The position numbers were made by a program, and so were the translations under genes. A stretch of 23,209 nucleotides of DNA, from NCBI GenBank assembly GCA_037834085.1, contig JBBMKC010212038.1, positions 1 through 23,209 on the forward strand. The letters run 5' to 3'. Source of the DNA: Bipalium vagum. Taxonomy: Eukaryota; Platyhelminthes; Tricladida; Geoplanidae. The notes under the pieces were generated by a model that saw nothing but the letters and a program-made list of their open reading frames with translations, had not been told where the DNA came from and did no database searches. Within the stretch, counting starts at the first letter, position 1; every line of letters starts with the position of its first letter. This document shows positions 21,801 through 23,209 of the stretch, piece by piece.

Positions 21801-22678
21801 ATCCCAGGCAATGACGTGATCAAGGAATGCTTATTCCCAACCAAATCTCAAGATAACAGATGATCCTGAGTAACCTGGGTTTATTGTAAATTGAGATTGC
21901 TTTACGAGGTACAAGATCATTGACATGAGATCCAAGAGCATTGGAGTGACCTCTTGTCTGATATCTTCATTAAATGCCTTTCACACTTCATTATAAAACT
22001 CCTTTCCTTTGTAGTTGCTATTAGTGATGTAAGAGCAAAATAATTAAAGCACGAAAACATATTTTTCTATGAAGTTTCGTTAACGTTTATCAGAACCACG
22101 AGGAGAACTTCATTTACATATTACTTTTTATGAAGACCAAACCCATAATGGATGACATGTTCGCTTATCAATGCACTTCACAGAGGAACAATAAAGACAA
22201 ATGTGTTTTCCCCTTTCGTCAAAGGGTGCGACGAGTATAAGACCACTGAAGGACCAATTATAGATTTATACACAAAATTTGCTTTTGCTCTCCCATCAAC
22301 TTTCTTTATGATAGTCACAAATGGAAAATCAGTTCGCCGCCTTCAACTGTTAAAGCTTCTCAACAGTCCTTTGACAAAAACTGAGGATTGACCTTGGAAT
22401 ATATGTTTCAGATAAGCCAGTCACGTTCTCCATTTCCCCGAACGACACGGAATATTACTTTAAACAAACCGAATTGGACGTCTATTGCGTGGTCAACCCC
22501 GAGGAGATGGTTACAAACAATCTCATCTCTCCCGTGTTTAACTCGACGTACATTGACGCAGTTCTAAAGTCCCCTATCCATATTTACATAAAGGAGGTCA
22601 CTCACCCGTTTCCAAAGATCTGTTTCCAGTGCGGTATCGTTGAGCTGAACTTTGTTTTGCGCTGTTATTCCCTGTTCG
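628..22678 (+). CDS. Large multi-exon gene for a tandem cysteine-module repeat protein (partial at both ends; 25 exons placed)
   Basis: Seen: 25 plus-strand exons, each one module, each 237-270 nt and divisible by three. Each begins after an AG acceptor and ends one base into a codon before a GT or GC donor, so all introns are phase 1. Joined, they give 2185 residues without a stop. Every module has C-x(37-45)-C-x2-C-x10-C, with the first cysteine at residue 23-26. Sequons (N-x-S/T) recur at type-specific places. Known: phase-1 symmetric exons are typical of extracellular modular proteins spread by exon shuffling or duplication. Inferred: a secreted or surface glycoprotein, perhaps with an Ig-like beta-sandwich in which the first cysteine and the C-x-x-C strand pair up. 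No start codon, signal peptide, membrane segment or final exon is visible, so the gene extends beyond both edges. I do not recognise the family. Exons are richer in GC than the introns. Confidence 0.85.
865..1479. other. Intron sequence, no gene
   Basis: First part of the X1-X2 intron (865-2988). AT-rich, with no module or open frame of note. It leads into the retroelement fossil, whose left boundary is uncertain and could lie inside this stretch. Confidence 0.5.
1480..2320 (+). mobile_element. Ty3/Gypsy-like retroelement fossil, pol (reverse transcriptase) region, broken
   Basis: Plus-strand sequence around 1800-1880 encodes FNRMPFGLA and QKVMH. About 1913-1940 encodes the YLDDILIYS catalytic-site block, both hallmarks of Ty3/Gypsy reverse transcriptase. 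Recognisable pol-like sequence fades at both sides, so the boundaries are approximate. The copy is broken, with multiple breaks. I found no flanking long terminal repeats, gag, integrase or envelope, so it is a partial, fairly old copy. It lies in the intron between exons X1 and X2, in the same orientation as the host gene. Confidence 0.8.
2321..2988. other. AT-rich intron tail with a small structured patch, no gene
   Basis: 2390-2640 is very AT-rich, including a TTAA-type run at about 2568-2600 (tandem TAATTAAT). From about 2680 to 2900 the base composition becomes more balanced and contains two adjacent perfect inverted repeats (2795-2809 and 2811-2854). The intron ends with TATTGCAG at 2981-2988. 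No module or recognised coding sequence. Confidence 0.6.
2795..2854. repeat. Two adjacent perfect inverted repeats (possible hairpins)
   Basis: GTTTCA-TAC-TGAAAC at 2795-2809 is followed at once by TTCATTTCCATGT (2811-2823) and its exact reverse complement ACATGGAAATGAA (2842-2854), with an 18-nt loop between. The second arm pair is 13 of 13 bases. Possible meanings: RNA hairpin in the intron, remnant transposon end, or chance. Nothing nearby identifies it. Confidence 0.8.
2989..3237 (+). CDS. Exon X2: divergent cysteine module, 83 aa
   Basis: Acceptor TATTGCAG at 2981-2988; donor GTGAGT from 3238. Module core: IFIEPNN, VVTC (cysteine at residue 23), spacing 41, then ICFTCG and TKCYDYYG. It has one sequon (YNAS). 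The C-terminal third matches the array modules well (C-F-T-C-G, CYDYY), but the middle is unlike A-E. Together with X1 it may be the remains of the end of an older block that preceded the four intact ones. Confidence 0.82.
3238..4006. other. Intron X2-A1 (769 nt), no gene
   Basis: AT-rich at first, more balanced from about 3600 to 3900. It contains a perfect 15-bp inverted repeat TTGTCA-CTA-TGACAA at 3634-3648 and the palindrome ATTGGTCCAAT near 3693. The minus strand has a 68-codon open stretch at 3673-3879 with no recognisable motif, which I do not call a gene. Ends in TTTTTCAG. Confidence 0.55.
4007..4273 (+). CDS. Exon A1: type-A module, block 1, 89 aa
   Basis: Acceptor TTTTTCAG; donor GTAAGT at 4274. 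Type-A marks: SPNDTDFYMK, FYC first cysteine (residue 26), spacing 44, YFNSTY with a sequon, HIYIKEV, ICFFCG and SRCYTTFG. Type A always carries the HI[YF]IKE strand ahead of the C-x-x-C, which B-E lack. The 267-nt length is identical in A1-A4. The junction residue with B1 is Asp. Confidence 0.87.
4274..6240. other. Intron A1-B1 (1967 nt), no gene recognised
   Basis: The longest intron of the array; the matching A-B introns in blocks 2-4 are 152, 692 and 186 nt. Short open frames on both strands (for example 4539-4826, 4942-5286 and 5616-5861 on plus) show no motif and no module cysteines. I looked for a diverged copy with C-x-x-C-x10-C and saw none. The extra length may be old transposon insertion that I cannot identify. 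Ends in CTTCTTCTTAG. Confidence 0.55.
6241..6504 (+). CDS. Exon B1: type-B module, block 1, 88 aa
   Basis: Acceptor CTTCTTAG; donor GTATGA at 6505. Type-B marks: VVNIKPNNSEVYLSK, LNVTCEIGPE with a sequon overlapping the first cysteine, FFSWHNGS with a second sequon, a LKGDNxG turn, then ACFSCGI and HKCYRYF. It ends in A, so with C1 the split codon is A+CT, Thr. It is followed by the smallest intron of the window (45 nt). Confidence 0.87.
6505..6549 (+). other. 45-nt micro-intron B1-C1 (representative of four)
   Basis: The B-C intron is tiny in all four blocks: 6505-6549 (45 nt), 9160-9207 (48), 12857-12905 (49) and 14974-15022 (49), while every other intron class varies widely. Donors are all of GTAT type. 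Acceptors are TTTAG in blocks 1 and 2, TTAAG in blocks 3 and 4. The constant small size suggests that insertions here are not tolerated, probably because splicing across it works by intron definition. Confidence 0.75.
6550..6813 (+). CDS. Exon C1: type-C module, block 1, 88 aa
   Basis: Acceptor ATATTTAG at 6542-6549; donor GTATTG at 6814. Type-C marks: TSIYIEPSDT, EMNVTC, IDFTFHNSTLDQ (sequon in the middle), EPRIITVKGIS, RICFQCSH and TATRCYDYYG. Its 5' half is the most diverged of the four C exons (HAEPPELIIEKLMTR in place of KVDPEEI-type). Its last 60 or so bases and the adjoining intron start are almost identical to C2. The Cys-Ser-His in place of Cys-Gly-His is shared only with C2. Confidence 0.87.
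6891..7154 (+). CDS. Exon D1: type-D module, block 1, 88 aa, GC donor
   Basis: Acceptor CTCTTTTTAG. Type-D marks: PVSVKIKPDDV, MIVTC (cysteine 26), KIKGIKFIYNNST with a sequon, SDRQIIITGRDEGTICFQCGH (cysteines 70 and 73) and TRCYEYYG (cysteine 84). The reading frame requires a donor after the G at 7154, where the sequence is GCAAGT rather than GTAAGT, so this is a GC-AG intron (7155-7384). The only nearby GT would shift the frame. Confidence 0.86.
7385..7642 (+). CDS. Exon E1: type-E module, block 1, 86 aa
   Basis: Acceptor TCCTTTTTAG; donor GTAAGA at 7643. Type-E marks: VHITIQPVDKNIYLPNK, VYCTVKPED, LEGIDFFFYFP, QYRNITFSQIT, RFCAICGHP and GNVTKCLDYFG. Type E has A-I or A-T between the paired cysteines, aromatic F before the first of them, and a sequon just ahead of the last cysteine. 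The shorter length (258 nt) holds in E1-E4. Confidence 0.87.
7643..8476. other. Intron E1-A2 (834 nt), no gene
   Basis: Contains a near-palindromic patch around 7917-7943 (GATCAC-ACCAT-GTGATC) and a more GC-balanced stretch at about 8110-8330 that could be an old insertion, which I cannot classify. No module. Ends in TTATTTCAG (8468-8476). Confidence 0.5.
8477..8743 (+). CDS. Exon A2: type-A module, block 2, 89 aa
   Basis: Acceptor TATTTCAG; donor GTAAGT at 8744. Core: ITPNDTEFYFK, FHCIVTPDEL (cysteine 26), ITLTFNTTYETF with sequon, HIYIKEVIDPYPEICFQCGF and SRCYTLF. It ends in A rather than G, so the split codon with B2 gives Asn. More like A3 and A4 than A1, especially the LTFNTTY strand. 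Confidence 0.87.
8896..9159 (+). CDS. Exon B2: type-B module, block 2, 88 aa
   Basis: Acceptor CTATTTCAG; donor GTATGA at 9160. Core: ILPNNSEVYLSKK, LNVTCEIGPE, RIFFTWNNGTGSS, LRGDNKGLVCFTCGI and TKCYIYYG. Closest to B3 in the middle strand (RQRIFFTWNNGTGSS is shared exactly) but ends with ISNVLNKTKC where B1 and B3 have ITTxxVKxKC. The following intron is 48 nt. Confidence 0.87.
9208..9471 (+). CDS. Exon C2: type-C module, block 2, 88 aa (mosaic)
   Basis: Acceptor ATGTTTAG at 9200-9207; donor GTATTA at 9472. Split codon with B2 is G+GT, Gly. Core: TSIYIEPNDT, EMNVVCKVDPEEI, SGIDFTFHNSTLDQ, RICFQCSH and TATRCYDYYG. The 5' and middle parts resemble C3 (VDPEEIITDNLMSG shared), while the last part including Cys-Ser-His and the flanking intron start matches C1. 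That patchwork suggests conversion between copies. Confidence 0.87.
9472..10105. other. Intron C2-D2 (634 nt), expanded relative to blocks 1 and 3
   Basis: The first 25 or so bases match the 77-nt C-D introns of blocks 1 and 3; then about 550 nt of unrelated AT-rich sequence follows before the acceptor GTCTAG. The extra DNA looks like an insertion, but no transposase or terminal repeats were seen. Confidence 0.65.
10106..10369 (+). CDS. Exon D2: type-D module, block 2, 88 aa, GT donor
   Basis: Acceptor TTGTCTAG; donor GTAAGT at 10370, the only D exon here with a standard GT donor. Core: SVSVKIKPDDIYVYL, MIVTCIVTPPEV, IKGIKFIYNNSTF, SDRQIIITGRDEGTICFQCG and TRCYEYYG. Nearly identical to D1 from the middle onward. 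Split codon with E2 is G+AA, Glu. Confidence 0.88.
10370..11240. other. Intron D2-E2 (871 nt), holds a candidate minus-strand exon
   Basis: AT-rich on both sides of a GC-rich island at about 10750-10860, described separately as a possible minus-strand exon. Also holds an ATT/TTA run at about 11135-11155. Acceptor CTATTTAG at 11233-11240. Confidence 0.6.
10756..10857 (-). CDS. Candidate last exon of an unknown minus-strand gene (33 aa plus stop)
   Basis: On the minus strand, a good acceptor (TTCTCTTTCAG) ends at 10858. The next 102 bases read without a stop as an acidic peptide (EQEVAGFFDGSRTDWS... ending DDPGAR) and then TGA at 10758-10756. The stretch is clearly richer in GC than the AT-rich flanks, as are real exons here. 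Minus-strand AATAAA motifs occur downstream, for example complementary to TTTATT near 10573. I do not recognise the peptide. It may be a nested gene, a gene fragment carried in by insertion, or chance; no second exon is convincingly visible to the right. Confidence 0.4.
   Translation of the reverse strand, partial: EQEVAGFFDGSRTDWSLEPLDNDKWLADDPGAR
11241..11498 (+). CDS. Exon E2: type-E module, block 2, 86 aa
   Basis: Acceptor CCTATTTAG; donor GTAGGA at 11499. Core: VKITITPVDRNIHLPNK, LSCIVEPQEV, LEGLDFFHYFPK, QYRYIYFSQIT, DRFCAICGHP and GNVTKCLDYFG. The run from FSQIT through CLDYFG is almost the same as in E1. Split codon with A3 gives Asp. Confidence 0.87.
11634..11900 (+). CDS. Exon A3: type-A module, block 3, 89 aa
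   Basis: Acceptor CCCTTTTTCAG; donor GTAAGA at 11901. Core: IFPNDTGFYFK, VHCTVTPPEL, ITLTFNTTYQTF with a sequon, HIFIKEITDPYPEICFKCGF and SRCYNLFG. Very close to A2, with the same GFDSRCY end. Confidence 0.87.
11901..12592. other. Intron A3-B3 (692 nt), no gene
   Basis: AT-rich; open frames on both strands around 11920-12240 overlap each other and show no motif. No module. Acceptor TCCTCCTTTTAG at 12581-12592. Confidence 0.55.
12593..12856 (+). CDS. Exon B3: type-B module, block 3, 88 aa
   Basis: Acceptor CTCCTTTTAG; donor GTATCT at 12857. Core: VVNILPSNSEVYLSKK, LNVACEITPED, RIFFTWNNGTGSS, LQGDNRGTVCFSCGI and YKCYRFYG. The sequon that overlaps the first cysteine in B1 and B2 (NVT) is lost here (NVA). 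Followed by a 49-nt intron whose acceptor is AAG. Confidence 0.87.
12906..13169 (+). CDS. Exon C3: type-C module, block 3, 88 aa, AAG acceptor
   Basis: By alignment with C1 and C2 the exon starts at 12906, after TTGTTAAG, an unusual AAG acceptor. Donor GTATTA at 13170. Core: TSIYIEPSNTKIYLS, EMNVICKVDPEEI, SGIDFTFHNSTLDQ, ERICFQCGHLLLGTATRCYDYYG. Has the ancestral Cys-Gly-His, unlike C1 and C2. Split codon with B3 gives Gly. Confidence 0.84.
13247..13510 (+). CDS. Exon D3: type-D module, block 3, 88 aa, GC donor
   Basis: Acceptor CTTCCTAG. Core: PVSVKIKPDDVNVYF, LTVTCIVTPPDI, KIDGIKFIYNNSTYTPSSDR, IIITGRDVGTICFQCGH and TRCYEYYG. The frame-preserving donor after 13510 is GCAAGT, as in D1 and D4. 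The upstream C3-D3 intron is 77 nt, the same length as C1-D1 and highly similar to it. Confidence 0.86.
13593..13850 (+). CDS. Exon E3: type-E module, block 3, 86 aa
   Basis: Acceptor CGATTTAG; donor GTAAGT at 13851. Core: IIISPIDRNIYLPGE, LTCSLDPEDL, VEGVDFIYYSPK, HYRQLQFWDIK, KFCATCGHP and GNVSKCLDYF. It shares the FWDxK...CATCGHP sub-pattern with E4, against FSQIT...CAICGHP in E1 and E2, so E falls into two pairs. Ends in A, giving Asn at the junction with A4. Confidence 0.87.
13851..14256. other. Intron E3-A4 (406 nt), no gene
   Basis: AT-rich intron without a module, ending in ATTTTGCAG (14248-14256). Nothing else noted. Confidence 0.6.
14257..14523 (+). CDS. Exon A4: type-A module, block 4, 89 aa
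   Basis: Acceptor TTTTGCAG; donor GTAAGT at 14524. Core: ITPNDTEFYFKQTEINVHCIVTP (split: first cysteine at 26), LTFNTTYSTF with a sequon, HIYLKEVIAPFPDICFKCGF and SRCYTVFG. Closest to A2 and A3. Asp at the junction with B4. Confidence 0.87.
14710..14973 (+). CDS. Exon B4: type-B module, block 4, 88 aa
   Basis: Acceptor CCTTCATAG; donor GTATGT at 14974. Core: IHILPNTSEIYLSKR, LNITCEIGPAQY, RVFFSWKNGTGTS, LRGTNDGLVCFTCGI and HRCYRYYG. Three sequons (NTS, NIT, NGT). Followed by a 49-nt intron with an AAG acceptor. Confidence 0.87.
15023..15286 (+). CDS. Exon C4: type-C module, block 4, 88 aa, AAG acceptor
   Basis: Exon start at 15023 follows CTGTTAAG (AAG acceptor, as in C3). Donor GTATTG at 15287. 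Core: ASVQIEPNDTKIYLS, DMKVVCRVEPEEI, EIDFTFNNSTLDQIEPR, ERICLQCGH and TATRCYDYYG. Here the usual F between the paired cysteines' first positions is L (C-L-Q-C). Confidence 0.84.
15287..16473. other. Intron C4-D4 (1187 nt), expanded; no gene
   Basis: The first bases resemble the other C-D introns and then diverge. A GC-richer island at about 15560-15650 lies in otherwise AT-rich sequence; minus-strand frames across it (15337-15654, 15483-15836) are open but carry nothing I recognise. 16380-16415 is an AATAAT-type run. The rest is low-complexity AT-rich DNA. Acceptor TTTGTTACAG at 16464-16473. Confidence 0.55.
16474..16737 (+). CDS. Exon D4: type-D module, block 4, 88 aa, GC donor
   Basis: Acceptor TTGTTACAG. 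Core: ISIKIKPDDVDVYLPKK, LIVTCTVSPTEI, KIDGIKFIYNNSTFKPSSDR, TGRDEGTICFQCGH and TRCYDSYG. The frame-preserving donor after 16737 is GCAAGT. Split codon with E4 is G+CA, Ala. Confidence 0.86.
16850..17107 (+). CDS. Exon E4: type-E module, block 4, 86 aa
   Basis: Acceptor TTCGTTCAG; donor GTAAGT at 17108. Core: VKIIISPIDRNIYLQDE, MFCTIDPVHL, VKGVDFTSYSPN, QYRQITFWDMK, TFCATCGHP and GNVTKCLDYFG. Pairs with E3 by the FWDxK motif. Last exon of the fourth intact block. Confidence 0.87.
17108..18741. other. Intron E4-A5 (1634 nt), with a long pyrimidine tract
   Basis: 17216-17321 is a long T/C-rich tract ending in a CGTTTCAG acceptor-like site, followed by a speculative exon described separately. 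18389-18425 is an AATAAT/ATT run that is partly self-complementary. From 17450 to 18380 I see no module and no transposon protein. Real acceptor for A5: AATCTTTCCAG at 18731-18741. Confidence 0.55.
17322..17422 (+). CDS. Speculative alternative last exon after E4
   Basis: The strongest pyrimidine tract in the window ends in TTTCAG at 17321. Joined in phase 1 to E4 (G+TA, Val) it reads 33 residues (VYQKIRRVQQLRLK..., basic) to TAA at 17420-17422. AATAAA overlaps the stop at 17422-17427. It has no cysteine module and no membrane segment. An open run this long in one frame is not rare by chance. This would give a shorter protein ending after block 4; there is no other support. Confidence 0.2.
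18742..19011 (+). CDS. Exon A5: diverged type-A module, 90 aa
   Basis: Acceptor CTTTCCAG; donor GTAGGT at 19012. Core: IKVIPDDSNVYFINTEKNFYC, IKPPELLTQNLI, FESNYSDST with sequons, HIFIKKDMNSYPKICFKCGH and THCYDPYG. It keeps the type-A HIFIK strand but has the longest cysteine spacing (45) and a 270-nt exon. It starts a fifth block in which B, C and D are absent. Confidence 0.85.
19012..20424. other. Intron A5-E5 (1413 nt), holds a DNA-transposon relic
   Basis: Where B, C and D exons would be expected there is a Tc1/mariner-type relic (19229 to about 19930) and AT-rich sequence. A run of nine G lies at 20207-20215. I searched for remains of B-D modules and saw none. Acceptor CCTGTTTTAG at 20415-20424. 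Confidence 0.6.
19229..19930 (+). mobile_element. Tc1/mariner-superfamily transposase relic, internally deleted
   Basis: Plus-strand translation from about 19540 gives DLIRFYYENGNSTTF (first helix-turn-helix), then KILEENGNVVNVP. Around 19681-19820 it gives TSIQTLLRERNIPPASVQRIL and KIQIFHELKPDDYDQ. About 19840-19865 reads FLQHQDILHTM, resembling the catalytic Q-Q-D-G-A-P-P-H-T block. The order is right, but the stretch expected between ELKPDDYDQ and the catalytic block is mostly missing, and stops interrupt the frame. A possible left terminal repeat begins near 19229 (GTGGTCGGAAAGTTTTGGCAC), typical of such ends. No matching right end was found. A different subfamily from the relic at 1-261. 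Confidence 0.8.
20425..20688 (+). CDS. Exon E5: diverged E/C-like module, 88 aa
   Basis: Acceptor CTGTTTTAG; donor GTAATG at 20689. Core: IVIEPAHVNIYLPAVPMNVEC, SPGDLLMVIGNIDFFNIT, EPRRVTF, VCLSCGH and KNVTKCYKRYG. NIYLP, IDFF and NVTKC point to type E, while MNVEC, EPR and the 264-nt length look like type C. It could be an ancestral form or an old hybrid. First cysteine at residue 25, spacing 44. Confidence 0.84.
20689..22411. other. Intron E5-A6 (1723 nt), no gene recognised
   Basis: A CT-rich tract lies at 20887-20930. 21040-21350 is somewhat more GC-balanced and has open frames on both strands without motifs. 22150-22390 is open on plus and partly on minus, also without motifs; it could be decayed transposon sequence. 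No module with C-x-x-C-x10-C was found. Acceptor ATATGTTTCAG at 22401-22411. Confidence 0.5.
22412..22678 (+). CDS. Exon A6: type-A module opening a further block, 89 aa
   Basis: Acceptor TATGTTTCAG; donor GTAAGT at 22679. Core: VTFSISPNDTEYYFKQTELDVYC, NPEEMVTNNLI, FNSTY with a sequon, HIYIKEVTHPFPKICFQCGI and RCYSLFG. The start is close to A1 and the IKEV strand is intact, so the array probably resumes with B-type exons to the right of the window. Confidence 0.87.
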
Positions 22679-23209
22679 GTAAGTCTTTAATTGTTGATTA
22701 ATAAAAATGTTTGGAAGCTTGATGGACTTTAATATTTTACTTATTATCCATGGTGAAACAGTGACCCCGTGTTCAAATATTGAACATGAAATCTCAGTCC
22801 TGCAATCATAAGTATTTAAAAACTTATGTTTTGACGGTCAGTTATAACCTTTGTCATTCCACAAGGGTTAACAAAAAATGATAAAAAATAGAAACATGAC
22901 AAAATAGGAAAGCATGACCAAGAATTAGTTTGCTTAGAATTTTATGGGCATCCCTTTCGAGCTAACCAGTAAAAGAAATGTTGTCAAACACCCTCCGTTG
23001 TTATCAATGATCAATTTGAGATCTTCAATCAATTTCTGACATTTCAATTCCGCTTTCTTTACAAACTCGGCAAATTATTACTATTATGAGGAGGCTAATC
23101 AGACCTGGGGATTTTTTTATTTATTTATTTTAAATATTTATATATATATATATTTTTATATATATTATTTATTATATATATTATATTATATATTATTATA
23201 TATATATTA
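22679..23209. other. Start of the intron after A6, ending in TA-rich low-complexity DNA
   Basis: Holds a perfect small inverted repeat TGTTCAA-ATA-TTGAACA at 22770-22786 and another, CATAAGT...ACTTATG, at 22807-22828. From about 23115 to the edge the sequence is almost pure TA/TTA. No gene seen. Confidence 0.65.
23115..23209. repeat. TA/ATT low-complexity tract at window edge
   Basis: Nearly all A and T, with (TA)n, TTTA and ATTATATA runs. A simple-sequence tract that may be incompletely resolved in an assembly. Confidence 0.85.

Noticed and set aside
22152-22391. 79-codon plus-strand open frame just before A6
   Set aside because: Runs into the pyrimidine region before the A6 acceptor, has no motif, and the opposite strand is also partly open.
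628-22678. Each module-bearing open frame as a separate small gene
   Set aside because: The frames lack consistent start codons, begin within introns and end at stops just past a donor site. Regular phase-1 splice sites join them into one gene.
628-22678. C-x-x-C pairs as zinc-finger or zinc-ribbon motifs
   Set aside because: Phase-1 exon structure, many sequons and beta-strand-like patterns point to an extracellular disulfide-bonded module; there is only one C-x-x-C per module.
1-23209. CRISPR array, tRNA or rRNA genes
   Set aside because: No regularly spaced short repeats; no cloverleaf or rRNA-like stretch was seen.

Overview
The window looks like nuclear DNA from an invertebrate animal. 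It is AT-rich, and its coding pieces are short exons bounded by GT-AG (a few GC-AG) introns. It carries remnants of two mariner/Tc1-type DNA transposons and a broken Ty3/Gypsy-type retroelement. Several introns are only 45-50 nt, as is common in flatworms and nematodes, but I cannot name the phylum. There is no bacterial gene organisation.

The main content is the interior of one very large plus-strand gene, open at both window edges. I place 25 exons between 628 and 22678. Each encodes one copy of an 79-90 residue cysteine-bearing module, and every exon is a multiple of three bounded by phase-1 introns. Together they encode 2185 residues. All 25 copies share the pattern C-x(37-45)-C-x2-C-x10-C. 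Most also share an I-x-P-N-D-type start, a V-T-C-type first cysteine, an I-C-F-x-C-G core and a C-Y-x-Y-Y end. I do not recognise the family; an extracellular, Ig-like beta-sandwich is my guess.

The modules fall into five types, A to E, and the block A-B-C-D-E occurs four times in a row: 4007-7642, 8477-11498, 11634-13850 and 14257-17107. In all four blocks the exon lengths are exactly 267, 264, 264, 264 and 258 nt, giving a 439-residue super-repeat, while the introns vary from 45 to almost 2000 nt. Two divergent modules precede the array (628-864 and 2989-3237). Three follow it: an A-like one at 18742-19011, an E/C-like one at 20425-20688 and an A-type one at 22412-22678. The array therefore probably continues to the right. 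The gene was built by duplication of a five-exon block, and sequence mosaics between copies suggest gene conversion. The likely product is a long, N-glycosylated, secreted or cell-surface repeat protein. Neither the signal peptide nor the C-terminus is in the window.

Other content by region: 1-261 is a minus-strand mariner transposase relic. About 1480-2320 is a broken Gypsy-like pol fossil in the first intron. 2795-2854 holds two adjacent perfect inverted repeats. 10756-10857 reads as a possible last exon of an unrelated minus-strand gene inside an intron. 17322-17422 is a speculative alternative last exon. About 19229-19930 is a second, internally deleted Tc1/mariner-type relic. The right edge is TA-rich low-complexity DNA. 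The rest is intron sequence in which I see no gene.
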